The notes: generated from the sequence alone by a model not told the origin. 64,000 bases of DNA from Providencia manganoxydans (GCF_016618195.1 NZ_CP067099.1:2852001-2916000); one strand, 5' to 3'. Numbered from the stretch's first letter, positions 10,233 through 19,399 are shown. Translations and numbers: made by a program.

Positions 10233-11063
10233 TTAAGCGGATGGGTAGACTTTAAAAATGCTACTAAGTGGAACACTTTGCCCAATACCAACATCCAATA
10301 AAGGTGCATCACTCCCCGGCGTGACACCATTAACACGGGTGTAGCCTAGTTTGGTAACTTCGATTTCAGTGCCGTTACTGATAGCCTTGACATCGAAAAA
10401 ATATTTACCTTTTGTATCGACAACCACATTGCCATTGTTATCTTTTCCGTCCCACGACATATCATAAATATCGGGTTTGACATCAGTGTCATAGGTAATG
10501 GTTCGCACCACAGTTCGATTTTTATCACGGATAGTGATTTCAACGCTGTTGGCCATTTTGGGAAGAAAAAAGCCGAAAGGCGAAGAGATAAAATCCCCTT
10601 CAGATATAGCTGTTTCACCATCATGACTACTTTCAGATAAGGAACGGGTCGTTTCATCTTCTGGCAGTGGATTGGTAGGTTTAGAAACAGATGAACTGCT
10701 GTCATTATTGGATGATTTTAATGGTGCAAGCACAATTTCATTACGTGGGATCAATACGCCTTTTCCAACTAATTGAGTCGCTTGTAATGATTGCCCTGAA
10801 CCAATTTGCTGAGAAATACCATTAACACTATCACCCAACTTGTTCATACTTTCCAACGTCGCGATTTGTGCTAACTGGCTGGTCAAATCGGTGTTTTCCA
10901 TTGGTTTAGTTGGATCTTGGTTTTGCATTTGTGTGACGATCATTTTCAAAAATGTGTCACGCATGTCATCTGTTTGACTTTTCTTTGGAATATTACTTTG
11001 CAACGGCTCAGGGCCTGCTGTGGTATTGTCCAAAGAATCATACATTGTCGCTGCAATGCCCAT
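10233..11063 (-). CDS. flgD: Hook-capping scaffold protein, with Ser-rich insertion
   Basis: 276 residues, longer than E. coli FlgD (231). The N-terminal cap domain (DTFLKMIVTQMQNQDPTKPMENTDLTSQLAQ) and the C-terminal beta domains (SVEITIRDKNRTVV, YDMSWDGKDNNGNVV) are conserved. The extra length comes mainly from a hydrophilic Ser/Glu-rich insert at about residues 115-155 (SSNNDSSSSVSKPTNPLPED and following) at the inter-domain linker. FlgD caps the growing hook and is discarded afterwards. GGGAGG lies 4 bases before the ATG. The gene begins 11 bases after flgC. Confidence 0.95.
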   Translation of the reverse strand: MGIAATMYDSLDNTTAGPEPLQSNIPKKSQTDDMRDTFLKMIVTQMQNQDPTKPMENTDLTSQLAQIATLESMNKLGDSVNGISQQIGSGQSLQATQLVGKGVLIPRNEIVLAPLKSSNNDSSSSVSKPTNPLPEDETTRSLSESSHDGETAISEGDFISSPFGFFLPKMANSVEITIRDKNRTVVRTITYDTDVKPDIYDMSWDGKDNNGNVVVDTKGKYFFDVKAISNGTEIEVTKLGYTRVNGVTPGSDAPLLDVGIGQSVPLSSIFKVYPSA

Positions 11064-11074
11064 TTAGCCTCCCG

Positions 11075-11479
11075 TTACTGGCCTATAGTTAAGGTTTTTT
11101 GCAACAGCGATTTCGCTGTGTTCATCACCTCTAAATTGGCTTGATAACTACGTGAAGCCGAAATGGTATTGATCATTTCGCCAACCATATCGACATTAGG
11201 CATACGGACATAACCTTTTTCATCCGCTAATGGGTGGCCGGGTTTATATGCCAAACGTGGTGGTGTCGGATCTTCAATCAGTTGGCTCACTCGAACGCCA
11301 CCGACTTGATGACGACCTTGGGGTGTCATCTGAAATACCACTTGTTTAGCACGAAATGGCTCACCATCAGGTCCTGCTACGCTTTCAGCGTTTGCCATAT
11401 TGCTTGCGCTAACGTTAAGACGCTGTGATTGTGCAGTCAGCGCTGAAGCTGAAATATCTAAAATACTCAGTAAAGCCAT
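11075..11479 (-). CDS. flgC: Flagellar proximal rod protein FlgC
   Basis: 134 residues from the ATG at 11479, the E. coli length. [23 protein letters not shown], the [10 protein letters not shown] signature, the [23 protein letters not shown] segment and C-terminal KTLTIGQ identify FlgC. An alternative ATG two codons earlier (11485) overlaps the flgB stop by one base and sits closer to the AAGGG motif, so the exact start is undecided. The protein is a proximal rod subunit. Confidence 0.96.
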   Translation of the reverse strand: MALLSILDISASALTAQSQRLNVSASNMANAESVAGPDGEPFRAKQVVFQMTPQGRHQVGGVRVSQLIEDPTPPRLAYKPGHPLADEKGYVRMPNVDMVGEMINTISASRSYQANLEVMNTAKSLLQKTLTIGQ

Positions 11480-11484
11480 AATCA

Positions 11485-11898
11485 TTACCCTTGCTGTAAG
11501 ACAGCCAACATGCTTTTGATGCGGCTATTGATAAAGGTTAGGTCTGCCTGATACTTCAAGGTGTTATCGGCAAATTGACTGCGTTCAATATCCATATCGA
11601 CCGTGTTTCCATCCATTGAGGTCTGATAAGGCACACGATATTTGAGATCCAAAGCCGGTTGTTTTACCCCATGGCCTTCTATGTGTCCTTTTGAGGTCAC
11701 CGCAAGTGCAACCCCCTTACCTTTCACGGCGCCGTTATTTATCGCCTGTTGCAGTTGACGATTAAAATCAATATCACGTGCCTGATAACCCGGCGTATCT
11801 GCATTCGCGATATTTGCGGACAGCACCGCTTGTCGCGATCCGCGTATTGATAACGCTTGTTGCCCAAAAGCAAACAAAGCATCTAATTTATCAATCAT
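11485..11898 (-). CDS. flgB: Flagellar proximal rod protein FlgB
   Basis: 137 residues from the ATG at 11898 (E. coli 138). An in-frame start 11 codons upstream exists, but GAGG lies 7 bases before the chosen ATG and family members begin with M(L/I)DKLDA. The sequence contains [36 protein letters not shown] and C-terminal [11 protein letters not shown]. It is the first gene of the leftward flgBCDEFGHIJKL operon and diverges from flgA. Confidence 0.96.
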   Translation of the reverse strand: MIDKLDALFAFGQQALSIRGSRQAVLSANIANADTPGYQARDIDFNRQLQQAINNGAVKGKGVALAVTSKGHIEGHGVKQPALDLKYRVPYQTSMDGNTVDMDIERSQFADNTLKYQADLTFINSRIKSMLAVLQQG

Positions 11899-12260
11899 GT
11901 TCAACCTCAATGATAAAACGTATTTCAGCACTCGTTGAAAAAGCTGCTCTAGGAAGATAGCAATACAGAAAACGCTGAAATTTAAAATTCGACGCGCTTA
12001 TATTAGCTGGCGGATAAAAAATCTAATGGCAAGATAAAGGCAAAATTATTGACCTATTTAGCTCATTCATTATTGTACAAATGAGTAAACTGCGAGCATC
12101 TAGGAAACTCGTTTTAATATATGCTCAAAATAATTTGCGAAGTACTGGGCAACAAATGAATGAATTGCTAACGCTTGAGAAAACAAGAGACTGACGTAAA
12201 TACACGTAGTCAATATGCCTTAGCTACAACTTGAAATATGACAATATAAGAGGCGACTTG
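11899..12260. promoter_or_regulatory. Divergent flgB / flgA promoter region
   Basis: A 362-bp gene-free region between divergent flgB and flgA. In enteric bacteria this interval carries the two class II promoters activated by FlhD4C2. The DNA is AT-rich. I could not place the FlhDC boxes or the -35/-10 elements with confidence by eye, so the assignment rests on position. Confidence 0.55.
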
Positions 12261-12917
12261 ATGGGTTATTTTTATACAACTGCATTTTGTGGGTTAACTT
12301 TAATGGCAACCGCAGCCCAAGCCTCTTTACCACAAGATATTAATCATTATTTTCGCAAAATACATAGCAAACCAAACCAAGTTTCTATTGAAATTAAAAC
12401 GCCAATAGAACGCTGGCCGAGTTGTGAAAACCCGCAGATCATGCCGCCGATTGGTGGACGTAATATGGGAAATGTTTCATTACCTGTCCAATGTGGAAAG
12501 AAAAAACAGTATCTTCAATTAATCGTTAATGTTACGGGTCAATATTATGTCGTAACACGTAATATTACCCGCGGTGAAAAAATTGAATTTGTAGATATTG
12601 GCACTAAAAAAGGGCTGTTAGATAAGCTGCCAGCAGGGGTATCAACGGACAAACTCGCTATTCGTGGCAGTATTGCGTTGCGTGATATTAATGCAGGCCA
12701 AATAGTTACTCAGTCCATGATCCGCCGGCCATGGGCAATAAAAGCAGGACAGACTGTGTATGTGTTTGCCAACGGCAATAACTTTTCGGTGAAGTATGAA
12801 GGTCGAGCGATTAATAATGCAGTCACGGGACAAAACACACGCGTTCGCCTAGTGAATGGGCAAATTGTGAATGGAGAAGCATTAGAAAATGGCAGCGTTC
12901 AGATAGCACTCAAATAG
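12261..12917 (+). CDS. flgA: P-ring assembly chaperone FlgA
   Basis: 218 residues from the ATG at 12261, which is preceded by GAGGCG at a good distance. An ATG ten codons earlier lacks this signal and would bury the signal peptide. The chosen N-terminus MGYFYTTAFCGLTLMATAAQA is a clear Sec signal. The C-terminal two thirds form the SAF domain (ITRGEKIEFVDI, IRRPWAIKAGQTVYV, RVRLVNGQIVNGEALENG) typical of FlgA. The periplasmic protein helps FlgI assemble into the P ring. A 247-bp gap with a sigma-28 promoter separates it from flgM. Confidence 0.93.
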   Translation: MGYFYTTAFCGLTLMATAAQASLPQDINHYFRKIHSKPNQVSIEIKTPIERWPSCENPQIMPPIGGRNMGNVSLPVQCGKKKQYLQLIVNVTGQYYVVTRNITRGEKIEFVDIGTKKGLLDKLPAGVSTDKLAIRGSIALRDINAGQIVTQSMIRRPWAIKAGQTVYVFANGNNFSVKYEGRAINNAVTGQNTRVRLVNGQIVNGEALENGSVQIALK

Positions 12918-13101
12918 CGATTTTTGATTGTCGCAATATCGTTATATCGATAATATGCACTCAAAATACAGGTAATCATCTACTTTTATACTGCAAGGTG
13001 CAGGGCTTTTCATTAAGGTATGGTCGCTACGCTTAGCAAGCTGTCCCCTAAATCTTGAATTGTTTAGAGTATAGAATTATCCGAAAGGTTATCATCGCAT
13101 T

Positions 13102-13128
13102 TAAAGTATTCAACATAATTGCCGATAA
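13102..13128 (+). promoter_or_regulatory. Sigma-28 (FliA) promoter of flgMN
   Basis: TAAA, exactly 15 bases, then GCCGATAA: a perfect match to the sigma-28 consensus. It lies 36 bases before the flgM start, in the place of the class III flgM promoter of other enterics. It closes the loop in which FlgM, the anti-sigma factor, is made under the sigma factor it inhibits. Confidence 0.92.
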
Positions 13129-13164
13129 AATGAATCAGAAAGATATCGGAATAGGAAAAATATT

Positions 13165-13479
13165 ATGGCTATCGAGCAAACACCTGCAATTTCAGCATTA
13201 ACTCAAGTCACCACTCGTGATCCACAGGATGCGACAACAACTCTTCGCGATAAAAAAGTTTCAACCACTGAATCTGTGAAAGAAAGCGTTTTTTCACCCA
13301 GTGAATTGCAAAAGAAGCTGTTACAACCGCAAGCAAGCGATATTAATAGTGAAAAAGTTGAAAAAATTAAACAAGCTATTAAAGATGGCACATTGAAAAT
13401 GGACGCGGGAAAAGTGGCAGATGGGATTTTACGTGATGCACATGAATCCATGCTTTCAATGAAAAATGAAGCAAGATAA
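13165..13479 (+). CDS. flgM: Anti-sigma-28 factor
   Basis: 104 residues (E. coli 97). The C-terminal half (SEKVEKIKQAIKDGTLKMDAGKVADGILRDA) is the FliA-binding region of FlgM. The N-terminal half is polar and probably disordered, as known for the family. FlgM holds sigma-28 inactive until hook completion, when it is exported through the flagellum. It is transcribed from the perfect sigma-28 promoter just upstream and probably also by read-through from flgA. flgN follows after 5 bases. Confidence 0.95.
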   Translation: MAIEQTPAISALTQVTTRDPQDATTTLRDKKVSTTESVKESVFSPSELQKKLLQPQASDINSEKVEKIKQAIKDGTLKMDAGKVADGILRDAHESMLSMKNEAR

Positions 13480-13484
13480 CCAAT

Positions 13485-13925
13485 ATGAACGATGAATTAC
13501 TCATACTGCTAGAGCAGCAACTAGCACATTTGCAATCACTACAGATAGTGATGAAAAATGAGGAGTTGCTGTTAGGCTATCACCGTGTTCCACCGTCTCC
13601 TTTCCAAGAAACCACGGAACAAAAGCGCTATTTGGTTGCCGCGATTAGCCACGGTGAAACAAACCGCCTACGTTTAGAGCAAGAGAGCAACATTTCAGCA
13701 CCTTACGAAGACTTCCCTGCTCTACAAAGTCTTTGGGGAGCGATCAAAGCGCTAACAACAGAGTTAAAAGAGCTCAATTATCGCAACCATCAAATGTTGC
13801 AATTACACATTGAACTCAATAGCCAACGCCTCGCTTTCGCCAAAAAACATAATAATCAATCGACATATGGTGCTGATGGGTTAGAGCAAAAACGCCCTGT
13901 GTTAGGTAAAAAGATCTCGATTTAA
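13485..13925 (+). CDS. flgN: FlgK/FlgL export chaperone
   Basis: 146 residues (E. coli 138), almost entirely helical, with the family features LLEQQLAHLQSLQIVMKNEELLL near the N-terminus and an HQMLQLHIELNSQRLAF segment towards the C-terminus. FlgN is a cytosolic chaperone for the two hook-associated proteins and pairs functionally with flgK and flgL in this cluster. Sequence similarity in this family is low, so position directly after flgM adds weight. Confidence 0.92.
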   Translation: MNDELLILLEQQLAHLQSLQIVMKNEELLLGYHRVPPSPFQETTEQKRYLVAAISHGETNRLRLEQESNISAPYEDFPALQSLWGAIKALTTELKELNYRNHQMLQLHIELNSQRLAFAKKHNNQSTYGADGLEQKRPVLGKKISI

Positions 13926-14165
13926 TCAAGTTTCTCCCAAAACTTACCTTTTATAGTACAGGCTGTTTTGCGTATCGCTTACCCTATACTGATAAATAAT
14001 GCAGGGGGAATATGCCCATTATACTTCAAGTTGCAGAGGTGTTGATGTTTGCTCTTGGTCAATCATAACAATATGGTATTGTTCAATAAGACATTTGAAA
14101 AACATTCGAGGCAAGTTCGACACTGCTACTCGATGCCTTTCGGCAAATGAACGCCATACTTTAAT
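13926..14165. other. Gene-free stretch with a possible degenerate repeat
   Basis: 240 bp after flgN without a recognisable gene. The stretch from about 14029 begins TTATACTTCAAGTTGCAG. It resembles short interspersed sequences I associate with enterobacterial intergenic regions, and a weaker relative seems to lie near 29970-30120. No clear terminator is visible. Confidence 0.25.
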
Positions 14166-14487
14166 TTAAGTACAGCACTCATGATTAAATACAATATCCT
14201 TCCTAAACTTCAATTCAACTAGATTAACTGTTTCAGGATTATCCCCGGTAGTCACCATGCGATACTGATGTTTATTATTTAACTTCAGCAATCGATAACT
14301 ATCAGGGACAGCAAAATGATCTATTTGAAAAGGACTTATTCCTCTTTCGATAAATGACACTGTGTTCTATATTTTTCGATAATACTTTTAATTTAATATT
14401 AAAATCAGTATTTGGAATTAGTCTTAGCATGGTTGAGCATACCTGAAGTTCAAGTTTTATGCTCATTTTGCCCCACCTCATGGACAA
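14166..14487 (-). pseudogene. Possible frameshifted small gene downstream of flhA
   Basis: Two minus-strand open frames overlap at about 14302-14360 and look like halves of one protein. The first runs from about 14487 (SIKLELQVCSTMLRLIPNTD, then KVLSKNIEHSVIYR). The second continues as GISPFQIDHFAVPDSYRLLKL to the stop at 14166. Joined by a one-base shift they give about 110 residues. I do not recognise the family. The place is where flhE follows flhA in other enterics, but the residues do not look like FlhE. It may be a decayed gene or chance frames. Confidence 0.25.
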
Positions 14488-14558
14488 TGAATAAACACAA
14501 TATACATTAGTTCATCAAGGGCTCTAAATCTCAATCAATCTCAAGTTAATTGGGTCGA

Positions 14559-16655
14559 TTAGCTACCACTAATCATTGATGTCATACGAATTTTACGGCG
14601 ATCATTCAGTTCAAGATTCGACATGACGACCAATTGAGGTAAGCTTCTGCGCAAAAAGCGAGATAAGATCAAACGTAGACCATGGTTAACTAATAACACG
14701 GTTGGTGCCCCCATTGCTTCTTGATGTCGAATGGCATCTTCAGCTTGGGTTTGTATAAATTGAGCAAGATTAGGTTCTAACCCTCCACCATTTTTAGCGG
14801 CTTGTAATAAAATTTGTTCCAAATTTGCATCAAGTCCAATCACTTGAATTTCATCTGCATTACCAAACCACTGTTGTGTAATTGCTCTGCCCAAAGCAAT
14901 ACGTACTTGAGATGTCAGATAATCGGTATCTTTTTGTTCACCGTTTTCTCCTGCCATTTCAGCGAGTGTTTCAATAATGGTACGCATATCGCGGATCACC
15001 ACATCTTCCATGAGCAAATTCTGTAATACGCGATGTAAAATGGTTAATGAAATCGTATCTGGTATCAAATCATCAGCTAATTTAGGCATTTCTTTTTTCA
15101 CTCGCTCATACAGCTGTTGTGCTTCTTGGCGACCAAATAGCGTACTTGAATTTTGCAGCAAGATTTGATTGAAATGCGTTGCGACTGCGGTACTCGCTGA
15201 AACCACGGTATAACCTTGAATTTGTGCTTGCTCACGTAAATCATCATCAATCCAAACCGCTGGTAGGCCAAATGCAGGCTCTTTTGTGGCATCACCTTGC
15301 AATGTTCCAGCAGCATTACCAGGATCAATTGCAAGACTTCTTCCCGGTTGAGCTTCACCACGCCCAACTTCAGCACCTTTTATAAGTATCCGATATTCGC
15401 ATGGCGATAACTCTAAATTATCGCAAATATGGACAACGGGTGGCAGATACCCTACTTCTTGAGCAAATTTTTTCCGCAGCCCGCGTAAACGCCCTAATAG
15501 CTCGCCTTGTTGATCGTTATCAACCAGTGGGATCAAACGATAGCCTACTTCCATAGCCAGTAAATCTTCCAACTGCACATCGTCCCAAGTTGCCTCCATC
15601 ACTTTATTGGCTTCTTGAACTTGTTTTAGTTGGCCATCTTCTGATTTCTGTTCTGGTTGTTTGGACTTTTTGACCAAATACCAACCTAAACCGGCTAATG
15701 CAGCGGTAAAAAGTAAGAAAACAAAGTTAGGCATGCCCGGTATCAGGCCAATCAGCCCTAAAACCCCTGCACTTAGCCACATCACTCGTGGGTTATTAAA
15801 CAGTTGGGTAACCATCTGCTCACCCACATCTTCATCCGTTGCAACCCGAGTAACAATAACCCCTGCTGCGGTTGAAATGATTAACGCGGGGATCTGTGCC
15901 ACGAGCCCATCACCAATAGTCAGCAAGGTATAAGCACTCGTTGCATCACCGAGTGTCATATGATGCTGACCAACACCAATAATCAAACCACCTACCACGT
16001 TGATCACCATAATCATGATCCCCGCGATAGCATCACCACGGACAAATTTACTTGCACCGTCCATTGAGCCATAAAAATCGGCCTCTTGGGTTACCTCAGA
16101 TCGGCGTTTTTTGGCTTCTTCATCATTAATGATCCCTGCATTCAAGTCAGCATCAATCGCCATTTGCTTACCGGGCATTCCATCTAGCACAAAGCGAGCG
16201 CCTACCTCAGCAATACGCCCCGCTCCCTTAGTGATAACCATGAAGTTAATCAAAACTAAGATAATAAAAACCACAATACCAATAGCAAAATTACCACCAA
16301 CTAAGAAATGCCCAAAGGCTTCAACAACCCGACCCGCTGCATCTGGGCCTGTATGACCATCAAGCAAAATGATCCGCGTTGAAGCGATATTCAGTGATAA
16401 GCGTAATAATGTCGCAAATAGCAGGATCGTAGGAAAAGCGGCAAAATCGAGGGTACGTTTAGTAAACATGGCGACTAATAGCACCATGATGGATAACGCA
16501 ATATTAAAAGTAAATAATAAGTCTAAAATAAAAGCCGGTAATGGCAAGACCATCATTGATAAGATCAATAAGATGAGAACTGGCCCAGCCAAAATTTGCC
16601 ATTGCGTGCCCTGTAACGTTTTCGGCAATTTTAATAATGCAGCCAAATTAGCCAT
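14559..16655 (-). CDS. flhA: Flagellar type III export gate protein
   Basis: 698 residues from the ATG at 16655, which overlaps the end of flhB by 8 bases. An upstream start would add 7 residues not found in relatives. The N-terminal half has about eight transmembrane helices with the FHIPEP signature region (RIAEVGARFVLDGMPGKQMAIDADLN). The C-terminal half is the cytosolic ring domain that binds chaperone-substrate complexes. Length matches E. coli FlhA (692). It forms the nonameric export gate in the centre of the MS ring. flhE, which normally follows, is not recognisable here. Confidence 0.97.
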   Translation of the reverse strand: MANLAALLKLPKTLQGTQWQILAGPVLILLILSMMVLPLPAFILDLLFTFNIALSIMVLLVAMFTKRTLDFAAFPTILLFATLLRLSLNIASTRIILLDGHTGPDAAGRVVEAFGHFLVGGNFAIGIVVFIILVLINFMVITKGAGRIAEVGARFVLDGMPGKQMAIDADLNAGIINDEEAKKRRSEVTQEADFYGSMDGASKFVRGDAIAGIMIMVINVVGGLIIGVGQHHMTLGDATSAYTLLTIGDGLVAQIPALIISTAAGVIVTRVATDEDVGEQMVTQLFNNPRVMWLSAGVLGLIGLIPGMPNFVFLLFTAALAGLGWYLVKKSKQPEQKSEDGQLKQVQEANKVMEATWDDVQLEDLLAMEVGYRLIPLVDNDQQGELLGRLRGLRKKFAQEVGYLPPVVHICDNLELSPCEYRILIKGAEVGRGEAQPGRSLAIDPGNAAGTLQGDATKEPAFGLPAVWIDDDLREQAQIQGYTVVSASTAVATHFNQILLQNSSTLFGRQEAQQLYERVKKEMPKLADDLIPDTISLTILHRVLQNLLMEDVVIRDMRTIIETLAEMAGENGEQKDTDYLTSQVRIALGRAITQQWFGNADEIQVIGLDANLEQILLQAAKNGGGLEPNLAQFIQTQAEDAIRHQEAMGAPTVLLVNHGLRLILSRFLRRSLPQLVVMSNLELNDRRKIRMTSMISGS

Positions 16656-17799
16656 CGCGATTGTTTTCTCCAACAAAGTCCAGCGCCGGTGGTACTGGTA
16701 AATTTTTCGGTCTTCTTGGTTTTAATCCACCTTCACGTCGCCAACGACGCAATTGGTAAACCCATGCTAAAACTTCTGCTACTGCTGCATAGAGTGCAAC
16801 AGGAATGCTTTGCCCTATCTCTGCATGACGATACAAAGCACGTGCAAGTGGTGGTGCTTCAAGCTGCAAAATCCGATGCTCTTGGCCAATTTCCTTAATA
16901 CGCTGTGCTAGTACCCCAGCTCCTTTTGCTAACACTTTAGGTGCCCCCATATTTTTGTCGTCATACTTTAATGCAACAGCATAATGGGTTGGGTTAGTGA
17001 CAATAACATCTGCTTGTGGGACATCTGCCATCATTCGGTTACGCGCAATGGCGCGCTGCTGCTGACGAATTTTCGCTTTTATCTGTGGGTCACCTTCTTG
17101 CTGTTTGAACTCATCTTTAATTTCTTGGCGGCTCATGCGCAACTTCTTCAGATGTGAGCGAAATTGATAAAAAACATCAAAAGCCACCATTGGGATCAGT
17201 AAAAATACAATCAAGTAACCTGCAAAAATCACTTTATGCATCGCATTGCCTAGGGCTGTCACCGGTGATTCAGTAACTAGGTGTAACAATGATGGCCAGT
17301 TTTGCCATAAGAAAATGGCAGCACCTAGCCCAACAAATAACGACTTCAGTATTGCCTTAAATAGCTCTGAAAGCGCATTCATTGAAAAAATGCGTTTTAA
17401 TCCTGAAATTGGATTAAGTTTTTTCAAATCAAACTTAATGGATTTGCTATTAAAGGCTAATCCCCCTACCAATGATGATGCAGAGATCCCAACCAGCGCT
17501 AACCCACCAATCACAGGGAATAAAGCAAATAATGCTTCACTCACTACTCGTCCTAAGTAACTCAACATCAATCCAGTATTTTGAATATAGTGGCCATCAA
17601 AAATAAAACCTTGGCGGAAAATTTGCCGTAACTCATCAGCAAGATGCCCCCCACTCAGCCATAGCAAGCTAATACCCGCTAACATCATCATCAACGAACT
17701 CAGCTCTTTGGAGCGAACAATCTGCCCGTCGTCTTTTGCTTTTTGTTTTTTATGAGGCGTGGGCTCTTCTGTTTTTTCTACATCACTTTCATCAGACAC
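16648..17799 (-). CDS. flhB: Flagellar export switch protein
   Basis: 383 residues from a GTG at 17799 (E. coli 382). AAGGA lies at good spacing before this GTG, and the product begins MSDESDVEKTEEPTPHKK, like E. coli. An ATG 10 codons further upstream (17829) is possible but adds an unconserved stretch. Four transmembrane segments are followed by the cytosolic domain with the self-cleavage motif NPTH in ADVIVTNPTHYAVALKY. FlhB switches export from rod/hook to filament substrates. It leads flhBA and diverges from ccdA across about 260 bp. Confidence 0.96.
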   Translation of the reverse strand: MSDESDVEKTEEPTPHKKQKAKDDGQIVRSKELSSLMMMLAGISLLWLSGGHLADELRQIFRQGFIFDGHYIQNTGLMLSYLGRVVSEALFALFPVIGGLALVGISASSLVGGLAFNSKSIKFDLKKLNPISGLKRIFSMNALSELFKAILKSLFVGLGAAIFLWQNWPSLLHLVTESPVTALGNAMHKVIFAGYLIVFLLIPMVAFDVFYQFRSHLKKLRMSRQEIKDEFKQQEGDPQIKAKIRQQQRAIARNRMMADVPQADVIVTNPTHYAVALKYDDKNMGAPKVLAKGAGVLAQRIKEIGQEHRILQLEAPPLARALYRHAEIGQSIPVALYAAVAEVLAWVYQLRRWRREGGLKPRRPKNLPVPPALDFVGENNRDG

Positions 17800-18027
17800 G
17801 CCGTTTCCTTGTTCGTCAGCAGATGACAATTTTGGTCTATAGCATGACAGAGTGTAAAAAAATCAATGCTGGAAAATAGATAAGGTTCGCAAGGGTTATT
17901 TGCCAATTGAGCAAAACAACATCAGTATTGCGAGTGGCTACGCAAATCGAAAAACAGTAATGCAAAAGAGCTGAAAAACAGCAAAATGGAAGGTTAAAGT
18001 CTAACGTAAGCAACAGGCCATGCTATA

Positions 18028-18051
18028 TTACACGGGTAAATACACATGTAA
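18028..18051. promoter_or_regulatory. Candidate CcdAB operator
   Basis: Imperfect 24-bp palindrome (TTACA.G.GTA mirrored by TAC.C.TGTAA, nine of twelve positions paired), ending 12 bases before the ccdA start. CcdA of plasmid F represses its own promoter by binding short palindromes, so this is a reasonable operator candidate. It could also involve the divergent flhB promoter. Confidence 0.45.
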
Positions 18052-18063
18052 TCTGAGGCGATT

Positions 18064-18303
18064 ATGAGTACGGTTGCAAATAGAATGAAAAAAACGGTAA
18101 GCGTCACCGTTGCTCCTGAACTGTATCAGCAAGCAAGAAACGCTAACTTAAACTTTTCAGCCATTTTAACTAAGGCATTGATTATGGAGTTGAAAAAAGT
18201 AAAAGCACTGGAGTGGAAACAAGCAAACACGGCGGGTTTTGATGAACTCAATCGTATCAATGATGAATACGGATTACTGTCGGACAAATACAAGGAGTTT
18301 TAA
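18064..18303 (+). CDS. ccdA: Type II antitoxin, CcdA family
   Basis: 79 residues. The N-terminal ribbon-helix-helix part (KKTVSVTVAPELYQQARNANLNFSAILTKAL) should dimerise and bind DNA. The C-terminal part (KQANTAGFDELNRINDEYGLLSDKYKEF) resembles the CcdB-wrapping tail of F CcdA, including a final aromatic residue. GAGG lies 6 bases before the ATG. Its stop overlaps the ccdB start by one base. The pair sits between flhB and cheZ in opposite orientation to both, which suggests it was inserted into the motility cluster. Confidence 0.9.
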   Translation: MSTVANRMKKTVSVTVAPELYQQARNANLNFSAILTKALIMELKKVKALEWKQANTAGFDELNRINDEYGLLSDKYKEF

Positions 18304-18608
18304 TGCAATTTAATCTCTATCAAAACCGTGAAAATAGCCATTCCCCATATTTACTTGATATACAAAGCGACCTCATTGATAGGCTTAATACTCCGCTAGT
18401 CATTCCGTTGTTTGATAGAAGTTTAGTTCGTCACGCATTACCTGTACGGCTGAACCCAACGCTGTTAGTCGAGGGTCGCCCCTATGTATTAATGACGCAT
18501 CAGATGGCATCAGTACCTCATTCGTTACTTGATAAAATGGTTGCAGATTTTACAGATCAAAGAGATGACATAAAAAAAGCCATTGACCTACTTATAGATG
18601 GTTTTTAA
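18303..18608 (+). CDS. ccdB: Type II toxin, CcdB family (gyrase poison)
   Basis: 101 residues, exactly the length of F CcdB. Conserved features include the MQF start, DIQSDLIDRLNTPLVIPL, the VLMTHQMASVPHSLL segment and DDIKKAIDLLIDGF. In F CcdB the last three residues (WGI) are needed to poison GyrA. Here the tail is DGF: the glycine is kept but Trp and Ile are changed, so activity may be kept or altered. AAGGAG precedes the ATG and overlaps the end of ccdA, giving coupled translation. Convergent with cheZ. Confidence 0.9.
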   Translation: MQFNLYQNRENSHSPYLLDIQSDLIDRLNTPLVIPLFDRSLVRHALPVRLNPTLLVEGRPYVLMTHQMASVPHSLLDKMVADFTDQRDDIKKAIDLLIDGF

Positions 18609-18740
18609 GAGAGCTGAAGATCCCATAACCCATCATATACGTTAACGATTATTTACTGATAACGATAAGGTTGTGCTTTTTTTATGTTAATTTTAATGAA
18701 GTGCGCCCCCTCGCAGCACCTATGCAAGGGGATATGCTAT

Positions 18741-19376
18741 TTAAAAGCCTAATTCATCTAATAAATCATCAACTTGAGATTGTGAAGCCATAACATTCAC
18801 GCCTTCTTTATTGATTTGAGGTCCATTCAGCAAACTGTCATTTTGTTGTTTCACCCGCATTTCTGGCGGCGTATTTTCCATTAACAAAGCCAATAACTGT
18901 TTTTCAGCTTCTTCAACCACTTCCATCATTTTCTTAATCACTTGGCCAGTGAGATCCTGAAAGTCTTGAGCCATCATGATTTCTAGCAATTCCGCCTTAG
19001 TAGTATTGCTATCATCAATAACTTGACTAAGAAAAGCTTGCGTAGATTGATGTAATTCAGGTGTAATTTTCTCGCTATTGACGTTTTTCCATTGTAGCTG
19101 CAATGCCGTTGCATCCGCATGCATTTTTACCTGAAGTGGCTTCATAACATCAATACCATTTAAGGTTTTTTCTGCCGCCTGAGCCGTCATTTGCGCGATA
19201 TAACGTAAGCGATCTTTACCATCAGGGATGCTTGCCACAGCCTGTTGAACACTTTTTTCAAGGCCCAGTTCACGCATACTTTCGCGTAGCGTTCTCATCA
19301 AGGTACCAATTCGAGTAATGACTTGCTTAAGGTCTTCATTACCCGAATTGTTCGCCGTTAATGTTTGTTCAGTCAT
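18741..19376 (-). CDS. cheZ: Chemotaxis protein phosphatase
   Basis: 211 residues from the ATG at 19376 (E. coli 214). GGAG lies 6 bases before it, and the preceding in-frame codon is a GTG. The long helical hairpin contains MMAQDFQDLTGQVIKKMMEVV, with the catalytic Gln and acidic residues of CheZ. The C-terminal peptide SQSQVDDLLDELGF is the CheY-binding tail. It removes phosphate from CheY-P. It is the last gene of the leftward chemotaxis operon, 23 bases after cheY. Confidence 0.96.
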   Translation of the reverse strand: MTEQTLTANNSGNEDLKQVITRIGTLMRTLRESMRELGLEKSVQQAVASIPDGKDRLRYIAQMTAQAAEKTLNGIDVMKPLQVKMHADATALQLQWKNVNSEKITPELHQSTQAFLSQVIDDSNTTKAELLEIMMAQDFQDLTGQVIKKMMEVVEEAEKQLLALLMENTPPEMRVKQQNDSLLNGPQINKEGVNVMASQSQVDDLLDELGF

Positions 19377-19399
19377 CACACTCTCCTAGACAGGTGCGT

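Noticed and set aside
18706..18731. Bidirectional terminator between convergent ccdB and cheZ (CCCCT...AGGGG)
   Set aside because: A mismatched short stem without a U-run on either strand. Not strong enough to list.
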